From contig NZ_JANFAK020000009.1 in the NCBI RefSeq assembly GCF_024721315.2, forward strand, positions 40,410 through 104,409: DNA of 64,000 nt. Direction: 5' to 3'. Position 1 is the first letter of the stretch, and each line of letters begins with the position of its first letter. The stretch is from Streptomyces sp. Isolate_45. GTDB lineage: Bacteria; Actinomycetota; Actinomycetes; Streptomycetales; Streptomycetaceae. Below the pieces are notes generated by a model. That model saw only the letters and a list, made by a program, of their open reading frames with translations. It searched no databases and was not told the DNA's origin. Positions 26,060-35,067 of the stretch are shown here, one piece after another. Position numbers and translations under genes: made by a program.

Positions 26060-26260
26060 CGGCCCTCGATCTTGGCCGGTGAGCACGGGGAAATGGAGAC
26101 GCTGTCGCACCTCGTCGCGATCCAGCTTGCCTACTTCATCGCCCTCGACGTCCTCCAGCCGGACGGGACGGAGCTCTGGACCGCCCGCACGAGGAGCGCC
26201 GCACGCTCTTGAAGTCCACGATGCCCGAGGGTCTGGTGCGTGCCGGGATCCGCCGACGGT
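26060..26260 (+). pseudogene. Fragment of an ATP-dependent DNA ligase-like gene
   Basis: One frame gives LAGEHGEMETLSHLVAIQ followed by LAYFIALDVLQPDGTELW; a frameshift near 26190 continues with ERRTLLKSTM. The pattern AYFIAFDVLxxDGxxL then Y-x-x-RR-x-x-L-x-x-L is characteristic of the adenylation domain of actinobacterial ATP-dependent DNA ligases just after the GELVV motif. Both ends are missing, so this is a remnant only. Confidence 0.45.
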
Positions 26261-26385
26261 CACGGCCAGTTCGAACGGATCACGCTCACCGACGCGGCCC
26301 CGCTGCTGCACCGCGGGCTCCGACCTGATCCGCACCGCAACCGCGCCCGGCCGGCGCCCCTGGCGCACGCTCACTCCCGGTGTCG

Positions 26386-26616
26386 TCAGGGCTGCTGTCG
26401 ACGGCGGTTGATTTCCTGCTGGTCGGCCTCGGCGATCCGGCTGTTGAGGAGTGCCGTCGCCAGTACGTCCGGGGTGTTGTCCTGGTGGGTCGGCGGGGTG
26501 TTGGCCGGATCGAAGCCGCTCTTCTCCACCGGCCATGACGCGACGGTCTCGATCATCTCCGCCCGGGCGATCTCGCCCTCCGCGTAGCCGGCGAGTGGGC
26601 GCGCAGTGACCGTCAT
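26386..26616 (-). CDS. Hypothetical protein, 76 aa, possibly a C-terminal fragment
   Basis: The segment YAEGEIARAEMIETVASWPV, then FDPANTPP and a helical end (LLNSRIAEADQQEINRRRQQ), reads as real protein. It resembles short repeated EGEIxRxEMxxTVAxW helices seen in uncharacterised actinobacterial proteins, but I cannot name a family. The GTG start has no good RBS, so it may be the tail of a longer lost gene. Confidence 0.35.
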   Translation of the reverse strand: MTVTARPLAGYAEGEIARAEMIETVASWPVEKSGFDPANTPPTHQDNTPDVLATALLNSRIAEADQQEINRRRQQP

Positions 26617-26635
26617 CAGGAGCTTTCGTGTTCAT

Positions 26636-26663
26636 GGTCGCAGGTCGCAGGTCGCAGGTCGCA
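26636..26663. repeat. 7-bp tandem repeat, four copies
   Basis: GGTCGCA is repeated four times without interruption. It lies just upstream of the 76-aa frame on the minus strand. No function is evident; slippage is the likely origin. Confidence 0.9.
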
Positions 26664-27281
26664 GTCTGCCAGGGTGGGTCGGCGGGTCGGGCGGTGGCGC
26701 CCGTTGCTTCGGCCGGCACGGAGGGGGCGGCCGGTGACCGGCGCCTTTGCAGCGAACCGTTGGGCGGCCCGCGAGGGGACGCCCTCCACCATGAGAAGGG
26801 CCGTGGTGTCATCGGATGCTCGGCCGGCCAGTACTGCAACAAGGCGTTCCGGGACGCGGCCGCCGAGTTGGGTCTGATGCAGCGAGAGGACTGGTCCTGT
26901 CAGCGGCGTGCTCACATGGGGCCTCGCACCCCGCGCCCGCACGCGCTGATGACACCCTTCTGGCCCTGATCTGTTCCGGGGTCGGCGGACTCGGCGCGGG
27001 GACCTGGGTTCTGCTCTCGCTCCGCCAGATCGTCGGCTTCCTCAAGGACCTGCTCCGGCCTGCCCGGGAGGTATACCGGCCGCTGGGCGGGGACGTTGAG
27101 GGTCTCGCCGACAACGTGCTGGCGGGCCCGTGTTGGACCGAAGCAGAAGCCCGCACGGCGAACACCGGCGGGCGTACCGGATGACCGGGTTGGTCGAGAC
27201 GATCACCGCCGCGCGAGCGTGGGCGGCGCATTGGTACGAACCGGTGAATGGGCACTCTGCGCAACCACTACGCTGCCCTGT
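26664..27281. other. Debris with two weak protein-like fragments
   Basis: About 620 bp between the repeat and the protease gene. Plus strand 26808-26900 gives GVIGCSAGQYCNKAFRDAAA then ELGL, recalling the YHNKxFxxxAEELGL block of SprT-like/phage-type proteins, but out of context. Plus strand 26960-27184 gives LICSGVGGLGAGTWVLLSL then REVYRPLGGDVEGLADNV, open to a stop at 27184 with no clear start. I cannot support a gene. Confidence 0.35.
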
Positions 27282-27836
27282 GTGAACAGTCGACGCTTAC
27301 CACTGCTCCCCATCGCAGCGGCCTGCGCAGTGCTCGCCACTCCTCCGACGCCGGCATACGCGGCGGACCCCCTCCCCTGCGTGAAGGGTGAGTCCGAGTC
27401 CAGAGACAGGTCCGCGGTCGACGACGGGGAGATCCGATTCACCGACGAGACCGTCTACGACGATGCGCGCAAGTTCGCGATCTCGGCCTGGCAGTACAGC
27501 GGGACGAAGATCAAAATCCTAGGCGACAGCGCTACGACCGTGAACGATCTGGAGTTCCGGGACGAGAACCTCGGTAGCGGCAGGGACGCGCCTGTCGGAG
27601 AGTACCGGTACCGCGCGGCGCCCGGCTTCACCGACTACATCGTGTTCAACAAGCAGCGGATGGGCAAGGACGCCGACTACGGGCGTCACGTCGCACTGCA
27701 CGAGTTGGGGCACGCCCTGGGCCTGTGCCACAAGCCGGAGGGCAAGGTCGCCACCCTGATGTGGAAAGAGATCAGGATCTCGATGAACCGGCCGCAGGAC
27801 GCGGACAAGGCGAACCACAAGAAGCTCTGGGGCTGA
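27282..27836 (+). CDS. Secreted matrixin-like zinc metalloprotease
   Basis: 184 aa from GTG 27282. The signal peptide ends near AYA-ADP (residue 28). The zinc motif HELGHALGLCH (140-150) is the full HExxHxxGxxH metzincin signature, with a Met-turn candidate at TLM160. Small size and an N-terminal RFTDETVYDDARKFAISAW block fit the minimal matrixin-type domain found in actinomycetes. It should cleave peptides outside the cell. The start codon is almost leaderless. The next gene begins 1 bp after its stop, so the two form an operon. Confidence 0.88.
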   Translation: MNSRRLPLLPIAAACAVLATPPTPAYAADPLPCVKGESESRDRSAVDDGEIRFTDETVYDDARKFAISAWQYSGTKIKILGDSATTVNDLEFRDENLGSGRDAPVGEYRYRAAPGFTDYIVFNKQRMGKDADYGRHVALHELGHALGLCHKPEGKVATLMWKEIRISMNRPQDADKANHKKLWG

Positions 27837-27837
27837 G

Positions 27838-28377
27838 ATGAAGAAGGTATTTCTGTTCGGGGCCTGCGGCGCCGTCGCGGTGCTCACCGCCGCCGGCGGG
27901 TTCGTTTACTACGACCGGGCAGCGTCGAGCACCGAGAGCCTGTGCTCGACGGACCTCTCCTCGGACGCCGCGGTGCTGCGCAATTCCGACGTCGTCGCCC
28001 TCGTCACCGTGCTGGGGAAGAGGAAGCTCTACAACGAGACGGTGGAGGACTCGGACGGAGTCCAGGTGTTCGAGGTACGCACCGACAGCGTGTTCAAGGG
28101 GACGCTGCCCGTGCAGACGCAGATCACGCAGAGCACTGCGCCGACGGAGGAGGACAACCGGCTGTTGGAGCCGGGCAGCCAGTTCGAGGTGGCGGTCCAG
28201 CAGCTGCCCCCGGGCCGGTATGCGGAGGGTGTTGTCTTCCCGGACGCCGGGGAGGGCACGGTGGTGTTCGCGCGGCCGGCGAAGGGGAAGGCCGCTGCCG
28301 TGTTGGCCGAGCATTGGAAGGCCGAGCAGACGAAGAAGTACGTCGAGCCGGCGTGCAACGACGTGGTCGCGAGCTGA
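27838..28377 (+). CDS. Secreted or membrane-anchored hypothetical protein, paired with the protease
   Basis: 179 aa. A basic MKK start and hydrophobic stretch VFLFGACGAVAVLTAAGGFVYY (split here as signal/anchor, residues 4-25) precede an extracytoplasmic beta-rich domain with TVLGKRKLYNETV, FEVRTDSVFKGTLP and PGRYAEGVVFPDAGEG. Two cysteines (about 37 and 173) may form a disulfide. ATG 27838 lies 1 bp after the protease stop, so it may be a substrate, inhibitor or partner. No family is recognised. Confidence 0.75.
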   Translation: MKKVFLFGACGAVAVLTAAGGFVYYDRAASSTESLCSTDLSSDAAVLRNSDVVALVTVLGKRKLYNETVEDSDGVQVFEVRTDSVFKGTLPVQTQITQSTAPTEEDNRLLEPGSQFEVAVQQLPPGRYAEGVVFPDAGEGTVVFARPAKGKAAAVLAEHWKAEQTKKYVEPACNDVVAS

Positions 28378-28799
28378 GGAAATTCCCTCCGCCCCTGAAG
28401 TGCACCGGGGACCGCTCCGGCTGTCCACGGTCTGACGCACCCGGGCCGCGGGGGCACCCGAGAGGTTCCTGGATCAGGCAAGCACCGAGTGCTCGGGACC
28501 ATCGCAGGGACAGGGCCTGCCCGACGGCTGACCGTGCGGGGCCGGTGGAGCTGGAGCTTTCGCGCCACGGCGACACCGTTCGGCTCCGGACGTCAGCGCC
28601 TGCTGCATTTTGTGCCAACTCGCTTACAAGCCACTTGAATTGCGGACTTGCACCGAAAAAGCTGTCCATCTGTGTCCGGTGCCTTGTCTTCGACGTGTGC
28701 CGCCAGAGCACGAGACGAGCGGGCACGGAGTTCGCGCACCGTGCCCGCCTCCGTGCCCTCGACTTCGTACCGCCGCTGCGCGGTTGACCTCAACCGACA
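28378..28799. other. No gene found
   Basis: About 420 bp after the protease pair with no supported gene on either strand. AT content rises near 28610-28680. It leads directly into a truncated exporter gene. Confidence 0.45.
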
Positions 28800-29174
28800 T
28801 CGAGGCGCGGACCTCGATCCGACCGGCTCGCAACTGTTGTGGATCACCGACATCCACGGCTTCCTCATAGCCGGCTTCGTCGTCACCATGGGCACCCTCG
28901 GCGACCGGGTGGGCCGCCGCAGGCTGCTGCTGGGAGCCGTCGCCTTCGGCGTGGCCTCCGTCGCCACCGCCTACGCCCAGTGCCCTGAGATGCTCATCGT
29001 CACGCGCCCTGCTGGGCGTGGCCGGAGCCACCCTGGCGCCCTCGGCGCTCTCCCTGATCCGCAACATGTTCCCGCTGGCCTACCAGCGCACGGTGGCCAT
29101 CACCATCCGGTCCGTGAGTTTCATGCACGGCGGCGCCCTCGGCCCCGTGGTGGGCGGCGTCCTGCTGGAGTATT
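28800..29174 (+). pseudogene. Truncated EmrB/QacA-type MFS exporter
   Basis: Frame one gives LDPTGSQLLWITDIHGFLIA, GTLGDRVGRRRLLLGAVAFG and CPEMLIVTR. At about 29008 the frame shifts and continues ALLGVAGATLAPSALSLIRN, then GALGPVVGGVLLEYY. These are helices 1-5 of a DHA2 exporter in the right order, including motif A (GDRVGRRR). The start is missing, one indel breaks the frame, and the sequence switches at about 29174 to minus-strand IS481-type sequence. It is dead. Confidence 0.85.
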
Positions 29175-29665
29175 ACGTGGACGCGGGTGAGTTGGCCGGT
29201 GGCGCCAAGGTCGTCGAGGACGTTCTTCCAGGCCAGGCCTTTGCGGCAGGCCCACGCGTTGTCGGTCAGGACCCGTTCGATACGGGTGATGCCGTGGCGG
29301 TGGAAGAACGCGGCCGCGTGGGCCAGGAAGGCTGCGCTGGTCGCGACCCTCTCGTCGGCGTGGATCTCGCTGTAGGCGAGGCGGGAGTGGTCGTCGACCG
29401 CCGAGTGGACGTGGTCGAAGCCCATGGAGTTGCGGGTGGCACGGCCGGCCTGGCGACCCAGATCCTGTGGCCACCGCCGTCGGTAATCCGCCTCGTGGAG
29501 CCCGGCCTCACCCTCGGTTCGTCACCGACGCATCCACTTGTGGGCGGTGGCCCGCGATATTCCCATCTCGGCCGCGACGTGGCGACGGGTCGGCCTGAGC
29601 GGACACGTTCGACCAGCAGTCGCCTTCCGAGGGCGGTCAGCCGGGCATTACGGTGGGACACGAAG
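29172..29665 (-). pseudogene. IS481-family transposase remnant
   Basis: On the minus strand from about 29662: SHRNARLTALGRRLLVERVR, then in another frame HVAAEMGISRATAHKWMRR (the HTH), then after a large internal deletion GFDHVHSAVDDHSRLAYSEI and RIERVLTDNAWACRKGLAW, the integrase-core DDE segments with Asp in VDDHSR and TDNAW. The region between HTH and catalytic core is mostly missing and the 3' end is cut at 29172 by the exporter junction. No inverted repeats were found. Confidence 0.85.
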
Positions 29666-30223
29666 ACCTCCGTTGCGCAATGGGTTCCTGGACAGCTCCC
29701 ACCACACCCGTCGACTATCAACAACCCTCGTGATCAATACAGCTAGCGCTACCCCGCAGAAGTTCGTGGTGGGGTGTTGGGCCGAGCCGCGTATTTCTTC
29801 CGTGAGGATGCTGCCGGTGCACCAGTTGCCCGTGGACGGGGTGCCAGCACCCGTCCTCCCCGACTCGCACGCCTCCGTCACCGCACACGCCGTAGCCGGG
29901 GGCTCGCATGCCCAGGCGCCCCACCTCGCCGTCGGTGAGGGGCTCCGTCGCCCCGCGTAGGACCCCTCCCATACGCACAACCAGTCCATCAGCGGATGGA
30001 CCGCGCGGAAAGACCACACCCTCCAAAGGGCTGTCCCAGTCCGCCAGCCCCTGCTGACAGTTCCGGAGCCCCCCGCCTCGGAAACGGCCAGGCCCGCCGG
30101 TCCCGAAGACAGGCATGATCCGAAAGCGGCGGCCTGGTGACGGCACACCGTCCGCCGCCGGCTGACGAACCCACCTGGGTCTTCCTCGCCGGGTGCCGCG
30201 CTTCGCCGATCAGGCGATCGAGG
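29666..30223. other. No gene found
   Basis: About 560 bp. Minus-strand frames across 29718-30146 are open but Gly/Arg/His-rich with no start signal or family, and are probably chance frames. No IS end could be fixed here. Confidence 0.4.
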
Positions 30224-31129
30224 TTACGCCCCCGCCCCTGATCGGGCGTGGGCGTCCGTGGCCAGGGTGTGGTCGAGAACGGCCGCGGCCAGGGGTACGT
30301 GGACGGCGCGGGGCAGGGCGTGACCCATGCCCGGTATCTCCACCAGCCTTGCCCCGGAGATCACTTGGGCGAGATGGTCGGGGTGCGGCGGTGGGAAGAC
30401 GGGCTCGGCCGGGGCGGAGATGACCAGGGTCGGCACCTCGGTGCGCGCAAGTTCCTCGGTGCGGTCCATGCCGGAGTGGTCCGCGCGCCCGTGGGTCGTG
30501 GGTGCCTGGTAGCGCCCGGAGTGCTCGACGATGCGGCGCTCCGAGGCTCGGAACTCCTCGGGATCGAAGGGGATCTGATCACCATTTAGCAGCCGCCAGT
30601 GCTCCACGCGGTGGTCCAGCTCGTCCTCCAGGCCGCGGTCCTCGTGGGGGTGGGACCATAGTTCGAGTATTCGTGCGTCGATGGGCGGGAGCCGGTCCAC
30701 GGGAGTTCGGGAGCCGTCCGGGTGCGACAGCGGGGTGCTGCTGAGAGCGCCGGCGCCCATCACTGTCGCGCTGAGCAGCCTTTCGGGATGATCGGCGATC
30801 AACAGTTGGGCGAGCATCCCACCCATGGAGAGGCCGACGATGTGCGCCCGCTTGACTTCGTGCGCGTCGAGGACGGCGATCGCGTCCGAGGCGAGGTCGA
30901 CGATGCGGTACGGGTGCGTGTCGAAACTCAAGCTGGAGCGGCCGGTGTCCCGGTGGTCGTAGCGGATGACGCGGTGGTGAACGGCGAACGCATCAACCAG
31001 TTCCTCCGGCCAGCCCAGCCCGGACGCCCCGGCCCCCATGATCAGAAGTAGGGTGGAATTCCGGGGGTCGCCGCGCACTTCGGACCACAGTCGCACCGTC
31101 GGGTCGATCTGGACGAACCGCTGATTCAT
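30224..31129 (-). CDS. Alpha/beta hydrolase, RdmC-like methylesterase family
   Basis: 301 aa. MGAGASGLGWPEELVDAFA and RVIRYDHRDTGRSS form the oxyanion region typical of the aclacinomycin methylesterase RdmC-like group. The nucleophile is Ser in GLSMGG (about residue 104), the acid probably Asp in the PPPHPDHLAQ region, and the base His in GMGHALP near 278. Such enzymes hydrolyse esters or act as housekeeping carboxylesterases in the cytosol. ATG 31129 is chosen because GGGGAG precedes it; in-frame sequence upstream is Arg-rich debris. It is downstream of the HEAT-repeat gene on the same strand, but 600 bp apart. Confidence 0.9.
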   Translation of the reverse strand: MNQRFVQIDPTVRLWSEVRGDPRNSTLLLIMGAGASGLGWPEELVDAFAVHHRVIRYDHRDTGRSSLSFDTHPYRIVDLASDAIAVLDAHEVKRAHIVGLSMGGMLAQLLIADHPERLLSATVMGAGALSSTPLSHPDGSRTPVDRLPPIDARILELWSHPHEDRGLEDELDHRVEHWRLLNGDQIPFDPEEFRASERRIVEHSGRYQAPTTHGRADHSGMDRTEELARTEVPTLVISAPAEPVFPPPHPDHLAQVISGARLVEIPGMGHALPRAVHVPLAAAVLDHTLATDAHARSGAGA

Positions 31130-31734
31130 GGCACCGCTCCCCACATGTTCGACAAAGACGAGACGGATCGTCTCGCCATCGTGCGTCACCATCATGACGT
31201 ACACCCCGGAGTGATGCAATACGTTTCGTCTCGTTATTGGCCGGACACTCGAACGGGGCCAGAGCCGTCTCGATAGCCTCCGAGTCCCGTAGCGCATAAG
31301 CCGCCTGCGGCATCTGGTGCGCTCCGGCGACGGCAGACCATATTCCTGGCGCTTGAGGGCCTGCTCGAGGGCCTCGATGACGCCGGCGTCGACCGCGGGC
31401 GCGGTCACCGGGCCGCCGCCGCTACGGCCGGGGTCGGCTCGGTGTGGGGGGCGACGCGAGCCTCGGCGTCGGGCGAAGTCGCGCGGACGTCGTTACGGAC
31501 CCGTCGCGGAGTGGTCGCCCTCAGCACTGCCGTCACTGGGCTACGGGGCGGGGATGAACTCGACGGCGGTTCCGCCGCAACCCGCCGCGATGTCCAGCAG
31601 GCTGCCTGACCCTGGTCGTTGGCATACGCCTCACGGCGGGCCGCCGACCAGGCCGAGGCCCCAGTTGGCGGGGAGCGTCATTCGACCTGTGCGGTATTCC
31701 CGGCTCCGGAGCACCTGAGAGGCTCAGGTTGACG
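31130..31734. other. Intergenic with small C-terminal remnants
   Basis: About 605 bp. Minus strand near 31390-31290 gives AGVIEALEQALKRQEYGLPS, and 31610-31540 gives GSLLDIAAGCGGTAVEFIPAP in a different frame with a stop after it. Both look like tails of lost genes. Nothing intact is present. Confidence 0.35.
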
Positions 31735-32994
31735 TCAGATGCCGTCGCGGCGCCACTCGTACCGCCACGCCGCGTCGAGGTAGCCCATCTCCTCGTCACG
31801 GAAGCCGGGCCGCGGCGGGCCCAGACGTCGTGACGCTTCCACGCACCGCTCGTCGTCGTGGAGCGCAAGACCGTACACGGCAACGAGCTGGACCCGGCGC
31901 TCCGGGTGGTGAAGGAGAGCCGCCATGGCGTCGGTCAGGACGGGATCGCCGTTCCTGCTCTCACCGGCCTGGCGGCAGGCCGCGACCCGTACGTCCGTGT
32001 CGACGTCAGTCATCAGCGACAGGAGTGCCTCACGAGCCTCGTCGGACAAGGCCCCGGACTCCAACCGCGTACCGAGCCCGTTGGCCACCGCCTGCCGGAC
32101 ACCGGCATCGGGGTGGCCGATGTGGGCCAGGAGGGTCGCTTCGGCGCGCGGTCCGGAGTACGAATCAAGGCCGTGCAGCACCCCTGTGAGGACGGCGATG
32201 TCCGTCTCCTCGGCCGACCAGTCGGTGAGGGCGTCCACGGCGAGGACCGCGAACTCGTCCTCGTGGCTGTCGGCGAAAAGTTTGATCAGCCGCATCAGCT
32301 CGGCAGCGAACAAGCGGTGAGCCGGGTCCGTATGAGCGCGCAAGGCCGCGGCAGCCGTCCAGGTCGCCTGATCACGTCGGTGAGACAGCAGAATGGCGGC
32401 CCGTCCCCACGTCGTGTGGTCCTGGTCGTGCTCCAACGCGCGTGCCATCAGCTCCTCACACGAGGTGCGGATACCGAGTAGTTCCTCCAGGTATGTGAGG
32501 ATCGCCCCGTGACCGTCCCGTACGGTCATTCCGCCGAGAGTGAGCTCGCCGACTGTGTAGTGCTCGTCGTCCTGGACCCTGGTCCGGACGACGTCGTCCC
32601 CGGAGCCCGTGCGGCGCCGCAGTTCGGCTTCGCCCCCCGCCTCGTGCCAGCTTCGCACGAGATCCCGCATCTCCAGCAGCTCGGACTCGGCATACCTGTC
32701 CCGGATGCTGTTGTCCAGGAGAGCCTCGACCAGCGCGGGCGAACCCCAATCAACCGCCTCACGCAGGGACACCAGCTCGTCCGGCGCGCACTGGCCGGCA
32801 TCGGCGCCACGTATGAGCAGCAGTTGAGCGATGTCCCCGCGCCACGCCCGGACAGCCACACCGAACGCAGCGGCCCGCTCGTCGTAATCCCCGTCCTCCT
32901 CCAGAATCCGCTTCACCAGGAAAATTTCCCCCGCCCGAGCAGCGGCGACCAGAGGAGGCTCCCCCACACCGCTCACACGCCCACCCACATCCAT
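31735..32994 (-). CDS. HEAT-repeat protein with ankyrin-like N-terminus
   Basis: 419 aa. Residues 12-95 read as ankyrin-like helices (PPLVAAARAGEIFLVKRIL, then AQLLLIRGADAG and ALVEALLDN). From about 195 onward there are repeated HEAT-like helical pairs: WGRAAILLSHRRDQATWTAA, DAGVRQAVANGLGTRL, TDVRVAACRQAG and RRVQLVAVYGLALHDDE. All-helical solenoids of this type bind partner proteins; the middle linker (125-170) is charged. There is no signal peptide. Similar proteins are common and uncharacterised in Streptomyces. The role is unknown. Confidence 0.82.
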   Translation of the reverse strand: MDVGGRVSGVGEPPLVAAARAGEIFLVKRILEEDGDYDERAAAFGVAVRAWRGDIAQLLLIRGADAGQCAPDELVSLREAVDWGSPALVEALLDNSIRDRYAESELLEMRDLVRSWHEAGGEAELRRRTGSGDDVVRTRVQDDEHYTVGELTLGGMTVRDGHGAILTYLEELLGIRTSCEELMARALEHDQDHTTWGRAAILLSHRRDQATWTAAAALRAHTDPAHRLFAAELMRLIKLFADSHEDEFAVLAVDALTDWSAEETDIAVLTGVLHGLDSYSGPRAEATLLAHIGHPDAGVRQAVANGLGTRLESGALSDEAREALLSLMTDVDTDVRVAACRQAGESRNGDPVLTDAMAALLHHPERRVQLVAVYGLALHDDERCVEASRRLGPPRPGFRDEEMGYLDAAWRYEWRRDGI

Positions 32995-33164
32995 GACCTC
33001 ACACCCTCGTCGTGTCCCCGCAGCTCAGTCTAGGTTTGCCCCATCCAGCCCACCGGCACCGGGCACAGCCGACGCAGTCAAGGGATTCGGTCACCAGGAG
33101 CTCGCCGTCGCCCCTCTGCCGCAGTTGCATCGCATGCAACATCGTGGCGTCAGGCACACCAGCC

Positions 33165-33237
33165 AAGGCCCACACCCTGCATCGACACAGGGTCGGCGGA
33201 GGTCTTCGGCGAGTGGCCGGGCGAGCCGGAGCTGGGT
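33165..33237 (-). mobile_element. Short fragment of an NF041680-type transposase
   Basis: On the minus strand the peptide YTQLRLARPLAEDLRRP matches, with few changes, AHAQLRLARPLAEDLRKP in the transposase at 61779-62468. Only this stretch of about 20 codons remains. It abuts the IS5-group fragment that begins near 33239 on the opposite strand, so two element remnants are fused head to head. Confidence 0.7.
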
Positions 33238-33238
33238 G

Positions 33239-33600
33239 TACTGGCCGCCCGCGCACGACCCCGGCCCGCGTCCTGGGCGACAAGGCCTACTCCAGCCGGG
33301 CGATCCGGCACCTGCTGAGGCGCCGCGGCATCGCTGTAACGATCCCCGAGCGCCGCGACCAGGCGGCCAACCGCAGGCGCCGAGGGCGCCACGGCGGCCG
33401 GCCCCCCCCCGCATTCGACAAGGAGGTCTACCGCGACCGCAACGTGGTCGAACGATGCTTCGCACGCCTCAAGCAGTTCCGCGCAATCGCGACCAGATTC
33501 GACAAACTCGCCGACCGCTACCGGGCCGGAGTCGTCCTGGCCTCGCTGATCCTCTGGCTCCGCGAAACCAGCCCGTGATCATTTGTCAGACACTGCCTGG
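33239..33600 (+). pseudogene. IS5-family transposase, C-terminal remnant with right end
   Basis: From about 33240 the plus strand gives GRPRTTPARVLGDKAYSSRA, then IRHLLRRRGIAVTIPERRDQ, and NVVERCFARLKQFRAIATRF with the conserved catalytic Glu in VVERCFARLK, stopping at TGA 33576-33578. The first half, including the first catalytic Asp, is missing. TGATCATTTGTCAGACA (33576-33592) resembles an IS5-group inverted terminal repeat, so the element probably ends near 33600, overlapping the last codons of the lipoprotein gene on the other strand. Confidence 0.85.
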
Positions 33601-34178
33601 GGCCTGGGCTGGGGAGACTGCTGTGCCTTGTCCTCGATCTTTTGGCGCAGGGTGGGCTCCGCCACCGTGATCCTCAAGGTGGCGGGATGTTCGCTGACTT
33701 GAGTGACGGACACCTGGCCACGAATCTGGTCGGGGGTGGCACGTTCAGTGGAAACGTAGTCGATCACCATGGCGTTTTCGCTGCACAGCATGGACGCCCA
33801 GGTCTCGGGAGCCCCGGCCCCGGAGACAGTGTTGTAGGGGCCAGCGGGGTAGGGGTTGCTGCCTTCCCATCGAGTTGGCCACTTCGACACCAGGTGCAGC
33901 GTATCCGTTTGACTTTCGCTCTCGGACAGAACTCCACAGGAATTATTGTTCACATACGCGATGATTCGATCCTGCCCGAACTTTAGCTCGGCGAGAACAT
34001 GAACGGGGCCTTTGGTATCAGTCAATGGGTCGCCTGATACGGGAGTAGATTCCAGCTTGATCAGCCGAAAGTTCCGCTCTTCATCGACCGGCGGTTCATT
34101 CTCTTTATCCGCCTGGCATCCGGCGAGTAAGAAGATGGTGGCAGCCCCGATGGCCAGAGTGCGTGTGGCTCGAGCCAT
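33579..34178 (-). CDS. Lipoprotein of unknown function
   Basis: 199 aa from ATG 34178, preceded by GAGGTG; an ATG five codons earlier is less well placed. The lipobox is LLAGC, so the mature protein is a lipid-anchored extracytoplasmic protein beginning CQADKENE. The body contains VHVLAELKFGQDRIIAYVNN and a Cys pair (about 80 and 126). Its last codons (...SDK and the stop) fall in the terminal repeat of the IS5-group remnant, so the original C-terminus was probably replaced by the insertion. No family is recognised. Confidence 0.75.
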   Translation of the reverse strand: MARATRTLAIGAATIFLLAGCQADKENEPPVDEERNFRLIKLESTPVSGDPLTDTKGPVHVLAELKFGQDRIIAYVNNNSCGVLSESESQTDTLHLVSKWPTRWEGSNPYPAGPYNTVSGAGAPETWASMLCSENAMVIDYVSTERATPDQIRGQVSVTQVSEHPATLRITVAEPTLRQKIEDKAQQSPQPRPQAVSDK

Positions 34179-34224
34179 GGGGCTGCACCTCATTCAGGTC
34201 GTAATCAAATCTTATTCACTGTGC

Positions 34225-34375
34225 CCATTGATTGAAGCAGACACCCATGGGCTTGTAGGCCCACACCTTTTACCCGTGGGGAACCGTCCCCCACTTGCCG
34301 TCGGGCACTTCGTAGCGCGACGACTCGTTCTTGAGCGTGTAGAAGTCGTCTGCCCCAGAAGGCGCCGGCGACACA
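34225..34375 (-). pseudogene. Tail of a small secreted-type protein with internal stop
   Basis: On the minus strand ADDFYTLKNESSRYEVPDGK then WGTVPHG is followed by TAA, after which the same frame continues KVWAYKPMGVCFNQW and stops. The two halves read as one strand-rich tail interrupted by a nonsense codon. The 5' part is missing. The rest of 34376-34533 is repetitive G-rich DNA (GGGGGCCT units near 34485). Confidence 0.35.
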
Positions 34376-34533
34376 GGTAGTGCTGGGCCTGAAGGCGGCG
34401 GAGGCTCTTGGGGTCACGAAGGCGGCCGGCTCGCGGCCGGCCCGCTACGAGTACCTGAGCTGACCGCGGCCTTCCGTGTTTGGGGGCCTGGGGGCCTGGG
34501 GGCGTAGGTCGTCGGCCTGGCGGCGGCCGCCGG

Positions 34534-35067
34534 TCACCACAAGGAGGGGAAGTAGGGGTCGCCCTCGGGGGCGTAGGCCGAGGGTTCCGGGCGGGGCTTG
34601 GCCGATGGTGGTGCGCTGCCCTCGATGGTGAACGTGAACTCGTAGGGCGGCAAGGGGGCCTTGAGGTACTCGTGGCCGATGGTCCAGGTGGTCGTCGCGT
34701 CTTCTCTCAGGCGCACGATGTACTCTCCGTCGTCGAGCTCGGTGTAGGCGAAGAACTCCACGCCGTCGTCCAGGTGGATCCGGCTTCCCCCCTGACCGAA
34801 GGAAACGAATCGGCGAGGCCTGCCCGGCGTGAGGATCTCGACTCCCGTAGCGAGTCCGGCCTCGCCCTGGAAGATGCGCGGTGCTTCGATCCGGCGTACA
34901 CCGTCACTCTGGTGGTAGGTCAGCCGTTGCAGCTTCAGCCGGAGCACTTTGCGCCCCCAGTCCTCTGTGGCGATGCGCACGCCCATCCGCGTCCGCGATA
35001 TGCGCTGCCCGTCCTCTGAGGTCCGCTCCGCCCAGTCCGTCCAGTCCATGTCCTCTGTCACGGTCAT
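34534..35067 (-). CDS. Hypothetical protein, 177 aa
   Basis: ATG 35067 follows GGAAGGGAG. The protein is acidic and beta-rich, with RKVLRLKLQRLTYHQSDGVR, RPRRFVSFGQGGSRIHLDDG, FFAYTELDDGEYIVRLRED and a Pro-rich end. Two Trp-containing segments start it (DWTDWAER). There is no signal peptide or membrane helix. No family is recognised. Codon use is normal, so the gene is probably real. Confidence 0.7.
   Translation of the reverse strand: MTVTEDMDWTDWAERTSEDGQRISRTRMGVRIATEDWGRKVLRLKLQRLTYHQSDGVRRIEAPRIFQGEAGLATGVEILTPGRPRRFVSFGQGGSRIHLDDGVEFFAYTELDDGEYIVRLREDATTTWTIGHEYLKAPLPPYEFTFTIEGSAPPSAKPRPEPSAYAPEGDPYFPSLW

Noticed and set aside
26636..26663. Short direct repeats considered as a CRISPR array.
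   Set aside because: Units of 7 bp without spacers; no cas genes anywhere in the window.
29718..30146. 142-codon minus-strand frame downstream of the IS481 remnant.
   Set aside because: Composition is Gly/His/Arg-rich with no start signal; no family recognised.
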